From assembly GCF_047600445.1 (NCBI RefSeq), contig NZ_JASGKT010000002.1:1178001-1242000 (forward strand): a DNA stretch of 64,000 nucleotides. Reading direction: 5' to 3'. The notes beneath the pieces were generated by a model. That model was not told the origin of the DNA. It searched no databases and was given only the letters and a program-made list of their open reading frames with translations. Origin of the DNA: Piscinibacter sp047600445 (GTDB taxonomy: Bacteria; Pseudomonadota; Gammaproteobacteria; Burkholderiales; Burkholderiaceae_C). Numbering within the stretch: position 1 is the first letter of the stretch; every line of letters starts with the position of its first letter. Positions 28,560 to 37,715 of this stretch are shown piece after piece. The position numbers and the translations under genes were made by a program.

Positions 28560-28774
28560 GCGGCGCCCCCGTCGTTGTTGCCGGCCTCGGCCGGCAGGCG
28601 TTCGAGCAGCGCGTCGATGCGGCTGCGCGCGGCGGCCAGGCGCGAACGCAGGCTGTCGCGCTCCTGCGTGACGCCGGCGAGCTGCTGTTCGAGCAAGGCG
28701 TTGGTGCGCTGCAACTCCTGGTGCCTCAGCAGCAGGCGTTCGACCCGTTCCGCAAGATCCTGGAGTTGGGACAT
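28556..28774 (-). CDS. Short coiled-coil protein upstream of zapA (TIGR02449 / ZapB-like)
   Basis: 72 residues, almost entirely heptad-like coiled coil (LAERVERLLLRHQELQRTNALL), ending in a flexible Gly/Asn tail. The position directly before zapA with a 4-bp overlap is conserved in beta- and gammaproteobacteria; a role with ZapA at the divisome is likely but not shown. Confidence 0.82.
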   Translation of the reverse strand: MSQLQDLAERVERLLLRHQELQRTNALLEQQLAGVTQERDSLRSRLAAARSRIDALLERLPAEAGNNDGGAA

Positions 28775-28850
28775 GGCGCACGTGGAGGTGGAGGCAGCGG
28801 CATTGTAGGGGCCGGGCCGCCGCCCCGGGCTCGCGCGGCCGTGCAGTGCG

Positions 28851-29480
28851 TCACTTCGGGGCGCGCCGGCGTTCCGCCGGCTCCGCGTCGAGTTCCAGCG
28901 GGGCGGGCATGGTCAGCAGGCGGTTCGGCGAACTGGGTTCCCACAGCGCGGCGGGCTGGGTGTCGGGGCCGGCGGTGGCCGCGTGCAGCAGCGCCAAGCT
29001 GGCGCGCGAGCCGATCTGGCGCAGCATCTGCGCCTGGCGCTGCGTCCACGGCTGGGCGGCGCCGGCCTGCTCGCAACTGAACACGCCGAAGGGCACGCCG
29101 TTGATCGAGAAGGACACGTCCAGCACCGAGTGCAGGTCGAGCGGCAGCAGGTAGTGGTCGAGGAAGCCGGCGGTCGCCGGGTGGCTGCGGGCCTGCGGGG
29201 CGATCACGCAGCCGTCCTGCACCAGTGCCTCGAAATAGGGCCGGAAGTCGGCGGTGTACATGTCGGCCGCGCCGACGATGCGGTCGAGCCGCCGGTCGTA
29301 CATCGCCATGCAGCGCAGCGCGCGGCCCTCGGCGGTGTCGACGAACACCCACACGCCGCAGCGTGTGCAGCCGATGACGTCGGCGACGGCGCGGGTGAGC
29401 TGGTCGAAGAACTGGTCGCGGTCGGTCTCCCCGCGGTCGAGGCGGCCGCAGATCTCCTGGACGAGCTGTCCTTCCGTCAT
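28851..29480 (-). CDS. GAF domain protein
   Basis: Cytoplasmic single-domain sensor-like protein of 209 residues. The GAF core runs from about 30 to 170 (VADVIGCTRCGVWVFVD, then VLDVSFSINGVPFGVFSCEQAG). C38 and C41 in CTRC could bind a metal or sense redox, but that is speculation. The last 40 residues are low-complexity. No output domain; partner unknown. Confidence 0.78.
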   Translation of the reverse strand: MTEGQLVQEICGRLDRGETDRDQFFDQLTRAVADVIGCTRCGVWVFVDTAEGRALRCMAMYDRRLDRIVGAADMYTADFRPYFEALVQDGCVIAPQARSHPATAGFLDHYLLPLDLHSVLDVSFSINGVPFGVFSCEQAGAAQPWTQRQAQMLRQIGSRASLALLHAATAGPDTQPAALWEPSSPNRLLTMPAPLELDAEPAERRRAPK

Positions 29481-29553
29481 GCACGGATTCTGTGCCGTTT
29501 GGCGCCGCGGCGGTCCTGCAAGGTCTTGCAGGTGCCCCGTGAACAGGGGGGGC

Positions 29554-30186
29554 TCAGCGCGGGCGCGGCGCCGAGTCGCACCAGGCCGCCACGGCGCACT
29601 GCGCGCACAGCGGCGCCCGCGCCTTGCAGACGTAACGGCCGTGCAGGATCAGCCAGTGGTGCGCGTCGACCCGGTAGGGCCCGGGTACGCGTTCGAGCAG
29701 CGTGTTCTCGACTTCCAGCTCGTTGCGCCCCGGCGCCAGCCCGGTGCGGTTGGCGACGCGGAAGACGTGCGTGTCGACCGCCATCGTCGGCTCGCCGAAG
29801 GCGACGTTGAGCACCACGTTGGCGGTCTTGCGCCCGACGCCGGGCAGCGCCTGCAGCGCCTCGCGCGAGCGCGGCACCGTGCCGCCGTGGCGCTCGATCA
29901 GCAGCCGGCAGGTCTCGATCAGGTTTTTCGCCTTGTTACGGTACAGGCCGATGCTGCGGATCGCCTCGGTCAGCGCCGGCAGGCCCAGCGCGAGCATGCG
30001 GCGCGGCGTGCCGGCGCGCGGGAACAGCCGCCGCGTCGCCTTGTTGACGCCGGCGTCGGTGGCCTGCGCCGACAGCAGCACCGCGGCGAGCAGTTCGAAC
30101 ACGCTGGTGTATTCCAGCTCGCTCACGGGGTGCGGGTTGGCGCGTTGCAGCGTGGCGAAGAAGGGTTCGATGTCGGTGGATTTCAT
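29554..30186 (-). CDS. nth: Endonuclease III
   Basis: DNA glycosylase/AP lyase removing oxidised pyrimidines. HhH motif LPGVGRKTANVVLN (about 113-126), catalytic Lys in GRKTA and Asp in VDTHVFRV (about 136-143), then the [4Fe-4S] cluster Cys-x6-Cys-x2-Cys-x5-Cys (CKARAPLCAQCAVAAWC, about 188-204). 210 residues. Start overlaps the rnfB stop (ATGA). Confidence 0.96.
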   Translation of the reverse strand: MKSTDIEPFFATLQRANPHPVSELEYTSVFELLAAVLLSAQATDAGVNKATRRLFPRAGTPRRMLALGLPALTEAIRSIGLYRNKAKNLIETCRLLIERHGGTVPRSREALQALPGVGRKTANVVLNVAFGEPTMAVDTHVFRVANRTGLAPGRNELEVENTLLERVPGPYRVDAHHWLILHGRYVCKARAPLCAQCAVAAWCDSAPRPR

Positions 30187-30848
30187 CGCTGTCTCGCGCG
30201 GGCGCGCGCCAGCGCGGCTTCGATGACGGCGCGCTTGCGGTCCAGCACGGCCGGGTCGGTGTGCCGGCTGTGGGCGGGCAGGTCGACGAGCTTGGCCTCG
30301 GCCTTGGCGGCCAGCCGCGCGTCGTTGTCGCGCGCCGCCTGTTCGAGCCGCACGGCGCGAAAGGCATGGCGCTCGCGCGCCTGAGCCGCCTGCGCCGGGC
30401 TCCACGCCGCCCAGCCGGTGCGCGCGCCGCCGGCGTCGACCAGCGCGATGCAGTCCACCGGGCAGGCCGGGATGCACAGCTCGCAGCCGGTGCACTGCGC
30501 CGCCACCACCGTGTGCATCAGCTTGGGCGCGCCGACGATGCAGTCCACCGGGCAGGCCTTGATGCACAGCGTGCAGCCGATGCACCAGGCCTCGTCGATG
30601 ACGGCCAGGCGCAGCGGGCCTTCGCTGCCGTGCGCAGGGTTCAGCGGCCGCACCGGCTGCCCGGTGAGGGCCGCCAGCCGCGCCACGCCTTCGGCGCCGC
30701 CGGGCGGGCACTGGTCGATGCCGGCCTCGCCGCGCGCCAGCGCCCGCGCGTAGGCCGCGCAGTCCGGGTAATCGCAGCGCGTGCACTGCGTCTGCGGCAG
30801 CGCGGCGTCGATCAGGCGGGTGAGTTCGTCGGGGGGCGTGGTCGGCAC
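30183..30848 (-). CDS. rsxB: RnfB/RsxB-type ferredoxin
   Basis: Ferredoxin resembling the electron-carrying subunit of the Rnf/Rsx membrane complex. An Fe-S domain with CTRCDYPDCAAYA (about 22-34) and CPPGG is followed by two [4Fe-4S] ferredoxin motifs, CIGCTLCIKACPVDC and CTGCELCIPACPVDC (about 89-133). No other rnf genes adjoin; the membrane anchor of RnfB is missing here, so it may serve another partner. Coupled to nth, a common betaproteobacterial arrangement. Confidence 0.88.
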   Translation of the reverse strand: MPTTPPDELTRLIDAALPQTQCTRCDYPDCAAYARALARGEAGIDQCPPGGAEGVARLAALTGQPVRPLNPAHGSEGPLRLAVIDEAWCIGCTLCIKACPVDCIVGAPKLMHTVVAAQCTGCELCIPACPVDCIALVDAGGARTGWAAWSPAQAAQARERHAFRAVRLEQAARDNDARLAAKAEAKLVDLPAHSRHTDPAVLDRKRAVIEAALARARARQR

Positions 30849-30855
30849 GCGCCGA

Positions 30856-32160
30856 TTATCGGGATGCGGCCCGGCGCTTGGCGGCGGCGGCCTTCTTCGC
30901 CGGGGCAGGCCGGGCCGCCGCGCCCTGGTGCGCGGCGATGAAGCTGCGCACCTCGGGGTAGACCTTCTCGCGCCAGCGGCGGCCGGAGAAGATGCCGTAG
31001 TGGCCGGCGCCGGCCACGTCGTAGTGGAACTGGCGCGACTTCGGGATGCCGGTGCACAGGTCGTGCGCGGCGCGCGTCTGGCCGGCGCCCGAGATGTCGT
31101 CGAGCTCGCCCTCGACGGTCAGCAGCGCGGTGGTCTGGATGTCCTGCGGGCGCACCAGTTGGCCGTTGACCTTCCAGGTGCCGTTGACCAGCGCGAAGTC
31201 CTGGAACACCGTCTTGATGGTGTCGAGGTAGTACTCGGCCGGCATGTCGAGCACGGCGTTGTATTCGTCGTAGAACTCGCGATGGCCTTCGGCGCTGTCG
31301 CCGTCGCCGCGCACCAGGTCGAGGAAGTAGTCGTAGTGCGAGCTGAGGTGGCGATCCGGGTTCATCGCGACGAAGCCGGAATGCTGCAGGAAGCCGGGGT
31401 ACACCGGGCGGCCGGCGCCGGGGTAGTTGACCGGCACGCGGTAGATGACGTTGTTCTCGAACCAGCTATGGCTCTTGTTCATCGCCAGGTTGTTCACCGC
31501 GGTCGGGCTCTTGCGGGCGTCGATCGGCCCGCCCATCATCGTCATCGTGCGCGGCGTGAACTCGCCCTTGCTCGCCAGCAGCGAGATCGCCGCCAGCACC
31601 GGCACCGTGGGCTGGCACACCGAGATCACGTTGACTTCCGGGCCGATGTGGCGGATGAAGTCCTGCACGTAGGCGACGTAGTCGTCGAGGTGGAAGGGGC
31701 CGACCTCGGCGCTCACCATGCGCGCGTCGGTCCAGTCGGTGATGAAGACCTTGTGCTCGCGCAGCAGCGCGCGCACCGTGTCGCGCAGCAGCGTCGAGTG
31801 GTGGCCCGACAGCGGCGCGACCACCAGCACCGTCGGGTGCTTCTTCATCGCGTCGAGCACCCTCGGGTTGTCGCTGAAGCGCTTGAAGCGCAACAGCCGG
31901 CAGAAGGGCTTGTCCATCGCGATCTGTTGCTGTACCGCGACATCGACGCCGTCGACCTCGACCGAGGTGATGTTGAACTCGGGCTTCTCGTATTCCTTGG
32001 ACAGCCTGTGCATCAGGTCGAGCCCGGCGGAAACGCGGTCGGCCATCGGCGTGTGCGCAAACGGCGACAGCGGGTGCCTGTAGAGCTTGGACGACGCGGC
32101 GGCGAACTCCGCGAAGGGGCTGAGCAGGGCGCGCTGGGTCTCGTACAACTGATAGAGCAT
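30856..32160 (-). CDS. phaZ: Intracellular poly(3-hydroxybutyrate) depolymerase
   Basis: Mobilises stored PHB granules. Matches the PhaZ1-type family: starts MLYQLYETQRALLSPF, has the Cys nucleophile in VISVCQPTVPV (C182) in place of a Ser lipase box, and ends with AGAGHYGIFSGRRWREKVYPEVR. A basic Ala/Lys tail closes the 434-residue protein. Start chosen at 32160: AGAGGG lies 7 bases upstream. Implies the organism makes PHB. Confidence 0.93.
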   Translation of the reverse strand: MLYQLYETQRALLSPFAEFAAASSKLYRHPLSPFAHTPMADRVSAGLDLMHRLSKEYEKPEFNITSVEVDGVDVAVQQQIAMDKPFCRLLRFKRFSDNPRVLDAMKKHPTVLVVAPLSGHHSTLLRDTVRALLREHKVFITDWTDARMVSAEVGPFHLDDYVAYVQDFIRHIGPEVNVISVCQPTVPVLAAISLLASKGEFTPRTMTMMGGPIDARKSPTAVNNLAMNKSHSWFENNVIYRVPVNYPGAGRPVYPGFLQHSGFVAMNPDRHLSSHYDYFLDLVRGDGDSAEGHREFYDEYNAVLDMPAEYYLDTIKTVFQDFALVNGTWKVNGQLVRPQDIQTTALLTVEGELDDISGAGQTRAAHDLCTGIPKSRQFHYDVAGAGHYGIFSGRRWREKVYPEVRSFIAAHQGAAARPAPAKKAAAAKRRAASR

Positions 32161-32257
32161 GGATCGGCCCTCTTGGTGCAATGCAGCATTCTAGGAAGAT
32201 TGCTTGCATCTTGCTGTCGGTCAGGCGCCGAGGAAACCCCGAGTGTGGGCGGGCACG

Positions 32258-32281
32258 AAAAAGGGGCGCAAATCGCGCCCC
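32258..32281 (-). terminator. Rho-independent terminator of tyrB
   Basis: Minus strand: GGGGCGC-GATTT-GCGCCCC followed by TTTTT. Begins 31 bp after the aminotransferase stop and isolates it from phaZ. Confidence 0.88.
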
Positions 32282-32311
32282 CGCGTGTCGGCCAGGCGAC
32301 AGCGCAGCCGA

Positions 32312-33523
32312 TCAGGACACCTTGGCGATCGCCGCGACGACGGCGTCGATGTTGCGGCTGTTGAGCGCCGCCACGCAGATGCGCCCCGAATCGACGCCGT
32401 AGACGCCGAATTCGCTGCGCAGGCGCTGCATCTGCTCCTTGTTCAGCCCGGAGTAGCTGAACATGCCCTTCTGGCGCGTGATGTAGCTGAAGTCCTGCTT
32501 CAACCCGGCGGCGCCGAGCCTGGCCTGCAGCGCCTCGCGCATCTGCCGGATGCGCTGGCGCATGCCGGCCAGCTCGCCCTCCCACATCGCGCGCAGCGCC
32601 GGCGTGCCCAGCACGGTCGCGACCACCTGCGCGCCGTGCGTCGGCGGGTTGGAGTAGTTGGTGCGAATCACGCGCTTCAACTGGCTCAGCACGCGCTCGG
32701 CCGCGTCCTTCGACTCGCAGGCCACCGACAGCGCGCCGACGCGCTCGCCGTACAGCGAGAAGCTCTTCGAGAAGCTGGTCGAGACGAAGAAGTCCAGCCC
32801 GCTGTCGACGAACTGGCCGATCACCGCGCCGTCCTCGGCGATGCCGTCGCCGAAGCCCTGGTAGGCCATGTCGAGGAAGGCCACCAGGCCGCTCGCCTTC
32901 ACGGCCGCCACCACCTGCTGCCACTGCGCGGGGTCGATGTCGTAGCCGGTCGGGTTGTGGCAGCAGGCGTGCAGCACCACGATGGTGCCGGCCTGCGCCG
33001 CCTTCAGCGCGGCGAGCATGCCGTCGAAGTTCACGCCGCGCCGGGCCGCGTCGTAGTACGGATAGCTCTCGACCGTGAAACCCGCGCTCTCGAACAGGGC
33101 GCGGTGGTTCTCCCAGCTCGGGTCGCTGATCAGCACCTTGGCGGCCGGGTTGATGCGCTTGAGGAAGTCGGCGCCTATCTTCAGCCCGCCGGTGCCGCCC
33201 AGCGCCTGCACGGTGGCGACGCGTCCGGCCTTGACCATCGTGCTGTCGGCGCCGAACACCAGGGCCTGCACCGCCTTGTCGTAGGCCGGGATGCCGTCGA
33301 TCGGCAGGTAGCCGCGCGGCTTGGGCGCTTCCATCAGCAGCTTCTCGGCTTCCTGCACGCATTGCAGCAGCGGCAGCTTGCCGGCGTCGTCGTAGTAGAC
33401 GCCGACGCCCAGGTTGACCTTCGCCGGGTTCGGGTCGGCCGCGAACTGCTCGTTCAGGCCGAGGATCGGGTCGCGCGGGGCCATTTCGACGGCGGCGAAC
33501 AGCGACGAAGCGGGCGAAGCCAT
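32312..33523 (-). CDS. tyrB: Aromatic amino acid / aspartate aminotransferase
   Basis: Class-I PLP aminotransferase of the AspC/TyrB group, exchanging amino groups between aspartate or aromatic amino acids and 2-oxoglutarate. N-terminal PRDPILGLNEQF, the NPTGYDIDPAQW loop (about 192-203), the PLP-lysine motif STSFSKSFSLYGERVGAL (about 247-264) and substrate Arg near the C-terminus. 403 residues. Divergent from uvrB across 102 bp that contain GGGTTAACCC (33603-33612). Confidence 0.92.
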   Translation of the reverse strand: MASPASSLFAAVEMAPRDPILGLNEQFAADPNPAKVNLGVGVYYDDAGKLPLLQCVQEAEKLLMEAPKPRGYLPIDGIPAYDKAVQALVFGADSTMVKAGRVATVQALGGTGGLKIGADFLKRINPAAKVLISDPSWENHRALFESAGFTVESYPYYDAARRGVNFDGMLAALKAAQAGTIVVLHACCHNPTGYDIDPAQWQQVVAAVKASGLVAFLDMAYQGFGDGIAEDGAVIGQFVDSGLDFFVSTSFSKSFSLYGERVGALSVACESKDAAERVLSQLKRVIRTNYSNPPTHGAQVVATVLGTPALRAMWEGELAGMRQRIRQMREALQARLGAAGLKQDFSYITRQKGMFSYSGLNKEQMQRLRSEFGVYGVDSGRICVAALNSRNIDAVVAAIAKVS

Positions 33524-33625
33524 GGGGGTCAGTCCTTGAGTCGGTGGAGCGAGGGGGTGAATTCCGTTAACCTGCTCGATTGCCTTGCGGTCGCGCGAGG
33601 CGGGTTAACCCGGGGATTATCCGCC

Positions 33626-35761
33626 ATGGCCAGAGTGTCCGAAGTGCTTCCCGCGGCAGCGCCGGCCGAGGCGCCGCCCGGCGAGTTCGTCAGTTTCCCC
33701 GACTCGCCGTTCCAGTTGTTCCAGCCCTACCCGCCGGCGGGCGACCAGCCGCAGGCGATCGAGCAACTGGTCGAAGGCGTGCGCGACGGCCTGTCGTACC
33801 AGACGCTGCTGGGCGTCACCGGCTCGGGCAAGACCTTCACGATGGCCAACGTGATCGCGCGGCTGGGCCGCCCGGCGATCGTGTTCGCGCCCAACAAGAC
33901 GCTGGCGGCGCAGCTCTACAGCGAGTTCCGCGAGTTCTTCCCGAAGAACGCGGTCGAGTACTTCGTCAGCTACTACGACTACTACCAGCCCGAGGCCTAC
34001 GTGCCGCAGCGCGACCTGTTCATCGAGAAGGACAGCTCGATCAACGAGCACATCGAGCAGATGCGGCTGTCGGCCACCAAGAGCCTGCTGGAGCGGCGCG
34101 ACGTGGTCATCGTCGCCAGCGTCAGCGCGATCTACGGCATCGGCAACCCGAGCGACTACCACCGCATGGTGATGACGCTGCGCGTGGGCGACAAGCTCGG
34201 CCAGCGCGACGTGATCGCGCACCTGATCCGCATGCAGTACCAGCGCAACGAGAGCGACTTCTCGCGCGGCACCTTCCGCGTGCGCGGCGACACCATCGAC
34301 GTCTTCCCCGCCGAGCACTCGGAGCTGGCGATCCGCATCGAGCTGTTCGACGACGAGATCGAGACGCTGCAACTGTTCGACCCGCTGACCGGCCGCATCC
34401 GCCAGAAGATCCCGCGCTTCACGGTCTATCCGTCGAGCCACTACGTGACGCCGCGCGACCGCGTGCTGGCCGCCATCGACACCATCAAGGACGAGCTGCG
34501 GCTGCGCCTGGACGAGCTGGTCAAGTCCGGCAAGCTGGTGGAGGCGCAGCGCCTCGAGCAGCGCACGCGCTTCGACCTCGAGATGCTGCAGGAGGTGGGC
34601 CACTGCAAGGGCATCGAGAACTACACGCGGCACCTGTCCGGCGCGGCGCCCGGCGAGCCGCCGCCGACGCTGGTGGACTACCTGCCGGCCGACGCGCTGA
34701 TGTTCCTCGACGAGAGCCACGTGCTGATCGGCCAGTTCGGCGGCATGTTCAACGGCGACCGCGCGCGCAAGACGGTGCTGGTGGAGTACGGCTTCCGCCT
34801 GCCCAGCGCGCTGGACAACCGGCCGCTGAAGTTCGAGGAGTTCGAGAAGAAGATGCGCCAGGCGGTGTTCGTCTCGGCCACGCCGGCGGCCTACGAGCAG
34901 CAGCACGCCGGGCAGGTGGTCGAGCAACTCGTGCGGCCCACCGGGCTGGTCGACCCGGAGGTGGAAGTGCGCCCCGCCGCGCACCAGGTCGACGACGTGC
35001 TGCAGGAGATCCGCGAGCGCGTCAAGCTCAACGAGCGCGTGCTGATCACCACGCTGACCAAGCGCATGGCCGAGCAGTTGACCGACTACCTGAGCGACAA
35101 CGGCGTCAAGGTGCGCTACCTGCACAGCGACGTCGACAACATCGAGCGCGTCGAGATCCTGCGCGACCTGCGGCTCGGCAGCTTCGACGTGCTGGTGGGC
35201 ATCAACCTGCTGCGCGAGGGGCTGGACATCCCCGAGGTGTCGCTGGTGGCCATCCTCGACGCCGACAAGGAAGGCTTCCTGCGCGCCGAGCGCAGCCTGA
35301 TCCAGACCATCGGCCGCGCGGCGCGCAACCTGAACGGCCGCGCGATCCTGTACGCCGACACCATCACCGACTCGATGCGCCGAGCGCTCGACGAGACCGA
35401 GCGCCGCCGCGACAGGCAGATCGCCTTCAACGCCGCGAACGGCATCGTGCCGCGCAGCGTGAGCAAGAAGGTCAAGGACCTGATCGACGGCGTCTACAGC
35501 GAGAAGAACGCCAAGGACGACCTGAAGGCCGCCACCGAGGCGGCGGCCGTCGAGGCGCTGAGCGAGAAGGACCTGGCCAAGCGCATCAAGCTGCTGGAAA
35601 AGCAGATGCTCGACCACGCCAGGAACCTCGAGTTCGAGAAGGCGGCGCGGGTGCGCGACCAGCTCGCGCTGCTGCGCGAGCAGGCCTTCGGCGCGGCGGG
35701 GCACGACGTCAACGTCGTGCCGCTGGCCGCGCCGCTCAAGGGGCCCAGCGCGCCGACGTGA
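33626..35761 (+). CDS. uvrB: Excinuclease ABC subunit UvrB
   Basis: Damage-verification helicase of nucleotide excision repair. Walker A GVTGSGKTFTMANV (about 64-77), beta-hairpin YYDYYQPEAYVPQRD (about 115-129), helicase motifs DESHV and QTIGRAARN, and the C-terminal UVR motif (KLLEKQMLDHARNLEFEKAARVRD in outline, about 660-683). 711 residues with a short Ala-rich N-terminal extension. It overlaps the convergent DHH gene by 26 bp. Confidence 0.98.
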   Translation: MARVSEVLPAAAPAEAPPGEFVSFPDSPFQLFQPYPPAGDQPQAIEQLVEGVRDGLSYQTLLGVTGSGKTFTMANVIARLGRPAIVFAPNKTLAAQLYSEFREFFPKNAVEYFVSYYDYYQPEAYVPQRDLFIEKDSSINEHIEQMRLSATKSLLERRDVVIVASVSAIYGIGNPSDYHRMVMTLRVGDKLGQRDVIAHLIRMQYQRNESDFSRGTFRVRGDTIDVFPAEHSELAIRIELFDDEIETLQLFDPLTGRIRQKIPRFTVYPSSHYVTPRDRVLAAIDTIKDELRLRLDELVKSGKLVEAQRLEQRTRFDLEMLQEVGHCKGIENYTRHLSGAAPGEPPPTLVDYLPADALMFLDESHVLIGQFGGMFNGDRARKTVLVEYGFRLPSALDNRPLKFEEFEKKMRQAVFVSATPAAYEQQHAGQVVEQLVRPTGLVDPEVEVRPAAHQVDDVLQEIRERVKLNERVLITTLTKRMAEQLTDYLSDNGVKVRYLHSDVDNIERVEILRDLRLGSFDVLVGINLLREGLDIPEVSLVAILDADKEGFLRAERSLIQTIGRAARNLNGRAILYADTITDSMRRALDETERRRDRQIAFNAANGIVPRSVSKKVKDLIDGVYSEKNAKDDLKAATEAAAVEALSEKDLAKRIKLLEKQMLDHARNLEFEKAARVRDQLALLREQAFGAAGHDVNVVPLAAPLKGPSAPT

Positions 35762-36695
35762 AGGCGTCGACGAAGCGCCCCAGCTCGGCCTCGGGCAGCC
35801 GGTCGATGCCGGCCGCCGCCGCGCGGCCGCTGCCGCCGAAGGCCGCGCACAGCGCCTGCGCGCCGTGCGGCGAGCGGCGCGGCGCGCGCACGCTGACCAG
35901 GTAGCCGCCGCCCGGCCGCGCGCGCAGCACGGCTTGCGCCTGGCGCGGCGCGGCTTCGCCCAGCGTATTGGCGAAGGCGCCGCCGATGCGCCGGCTCCAC
36001 GCCGCGTCGGGCAGCACGACGACACGCGCCTGCTCGCCGCTCCAGGCCGGCGCGACGGCGTGGGCCAGCGCGAGGTCGCCGCCGCGCTGGCGGTCGATGG
36101 CGTCGATCACCGGCTCCGCGTCGAGCAGCGCGAAGGGGTCGGCGTGGCGCGCCATCAGCGTGTACAGCTCGGCCGGGTGCACCAGCGGGTCCGACGGTTC
36201 CTCGCCGTAGGCGTTGTAGTTGATCGCGCGGCCCAGCCGGCGCAGCGCGGCGCGCCGTTCGGCATCGAAGCCGGCGGCGGCGCCGAGGTGGTCGGCCGCC
36301 TCGCCCATCTCGTCGCCGTAGGCGCCCACCAGCGCCCAGGCGCGCTGCCGGCCGCCGAGTTCGCGGTCGACCAGCAGGCTGCTGCACATGCCGGGGGAGA
36401 AGTCGAGGTGCGCCGCCAGCCCGGCGTGCTGCGGCACCTCGCCGGCGGCGTGGTGGTCGAACCAGCGCACCCGCGCGCCGTGGCCGAGCAGGCGCAGCAG
36501 CGCGTCGCGGTTGCGCGCCAGCGAGATGTCGCACACCAGCACCTCGGCGGCGTCGTCGGGCACGCGCTGCAGCAGCGCGATCTCGCGCTTCAGCCCGGTG
36601 ACCAGTTGCGCGTCGTCGGCCGGGAACTCGGCGCGCCACTGGCGCAGCGCGCACAGCCCGTCGGCGTCGCCGTTGCAGACGTCGAAGCGGCGCAT
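35736..36695 (-). CDS. DHH-family phosphoesterase
   Basis: Predicted Mn2+-dependent phosphoesterase related to RecJ/NrnA/acetyltransferase-linked DHH proteins. Motifs: CNGDADGLCAL (about 7-17), VCDISLARN near 55 and the DHH triad WFDHHAAGEV (about 78-87). A DHHA1-like C-terminal half with GGSGRAAAAGI (about 285) would bind the substrate. 319 residues. Substrate unknown. Confidence 0.85.
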   Translation of the reverse strand: MRRFDVCNGDADGLCALRQWRAEFPADDAQLVTGLKREIALLQRVPDDAAEVLVCDISLARNRDALLRLLGHGARVRWFDHHAAGEVPQHAGLAAHLDFSPGMCSSLLVDRELGGRQRAWALVGAYGDEMGEAADHLGAAAGFDAERRAALRRLGRAINYNAYGEEPSDPLVHPAELYTLMARHADPFALLDAEPVIDAIDRQRGGDLALAHAVAPAWSGEQARVVVLPDAAWSRRIGGAFANTLGEAAPRQAQAVLRARPGGGYLVSVRAPRRSPHGAQALCAAFGGSGRAAAAGIDRLPEAELGRFVDAFTSARWAP

Positions 36696-36708
36696 CGCCG
36701 GCGTTGCC

Positions 36709-37026
36709 TCAGGGCCTGCAGTCGCCGCCGAGCTTCACCGTGCCGTCCTTGCACTCGGTGAGGATGGCGTCGCCGCCGCGCGGCGCCGACGCGCCGTGCG
36801 GGAGTTGCACGATCTGGCGCCGGCCGAGGTCGCAGCTTCCGACCACCTTGCCGGCCGCCTTGGCGTCTTTCTCGGCCACCAGCAGGCGCGGCTCGGCCAC
36901 GCCGGCGGCGCGCATCTTGGCTTCGATGCGCGCGCGGATCTCGTCGCAATTGCCGGCCTGGGCCAGCGCCGCGGCGGGCGCGACGGCGGCCAGCGCCAGC
37001 GCGAGCCTCGCAAAAAGGTGAGTCAT
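36709..37026 (-). CDS. DUF1161 secreted protein
   Basis: Small exported protein of 105 residues: signal peptide ending near ALAQ (20-23), then four Cys (NCDEIRARI, SCDLG, TECKDG, GDC) that could form two disulfides. Belongs to the DUF1161 group; function unknown. It lies 50 bp from the start of the phosphatase gene, divergent. Confidence 0.8.
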   Translation of the reverse strand: MTHLFARLALALAAVAPAAALAQAGNCDEIRARIEAKMRAAGVAEPRLLVAEKDAKAAGKVVGSCDLGRRQIVQLPHGASAPRGGDAILTECKDGTVKLGGDCRP

Positions 37027-37076
37027 GTCGCGAGCTTGCCACGAGACGGCCGGGCGACCGGCGAAAATCCGTTTCC

Positions 37077-37563
37077 ATGATCTCCAGCGTGCTGTTCGTC
37101 TGCATGGGCAACATCTGCCGCTCGCCCACGGCCGAGGGCGTGATGCGCCACAAGCTGCGCGAAGCCGGGCTGCACGAGGCGGTGCGCGTCGATTCGGCCG
37201 GCACGCACGGCTCGGCATGCCGGCGCGCCGCCCGACCACCGTTCGGTGCGGCATGCCGCGCGGCGCGGCTACGACCTCGCCGCGCTGCGCGCGCGCCAGG
37301 TGGCGGCGGCGGATTTCGAGCGCTTCGACCTGATCCTGGCGATGGACGCCGACAACCTCGCGCTGCTGGAAGAACGCTGCCCGCCGGCGCAGCGCCACAG
37401 GCTCGGCCGCCTGACGGCGCACTGCCGCGTCCACGACGGCGAGGAGGTGCCCGATCCCTACGCCGGCGGGCCGCTGGGCTTCGAGCGGGTGCTCGACCTG
37501 ATCGAAGACGCCTGCGACGGCCTGCTGGAGACGATCCGCCGCGGCGAAACCGCACCGCGCTGA
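37077..37563 (+). pseudogene. Low-molecular-weight protein-tyrosine phosphatase, frameshifted
   Basis: The first 45 codons give the LMW-PTP start with its P-loop CMGNICRS (C9-x5-R15) and the SAGTHG strand; codon 46 should be Trp (TGG) but reads TCGG. Removing the extra C at 37213 restores GTHGWHAGAPPD and then HAARRGYDLAALRARQV through the general-acid DPYAGG loop to a stop at 37563, a normal 161-residue enzyme. As written, the first frame runs on into iscR without a stop. Either a real inactivating insertion or a sequencing error. Confidence 0.85.
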
Positions 37564-37580
37564 GGGGAACTTTCGGACGG

Positions 37581-37634
37581 GATCCCGACCGAAACAGTCG
37601 GTTTCAGGTATACTCGACCAAAGCGCTCGGAAAT
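37581..37634 (+). promoter_or_regulatory. iscR promoter with tandem IscR type-1 sites
   Basis: TATACT -10 at 37609-37614. Two sites resembling the E. coli type-1 IscR consensus lie side by side: 37581-37605 (core CCGACCGAAACAGTCGG) covering the -35 region, and 37610-37634 (core TCGACCAAAGCGCTCGG) covering the -10 and start. This fits autorepression by [2Fe-2S]-IscR. Confidence 0.7.
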
Positions 37635-37715
37635 AACCGGGCAGCGTCGGAGAGCCGACTGTCTGGACAGATTTCCAGAACCCTTCGCGCCGTTGCCGGC
37701 TTCAGGAGAACACAG

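Noticed and set aside
32204..33625. Upstream in-frame extension of uvrB by about 470 codons
   Set aside because: It is the antisense of tyrB; UvrB homology begins close to the ATG at 33626.
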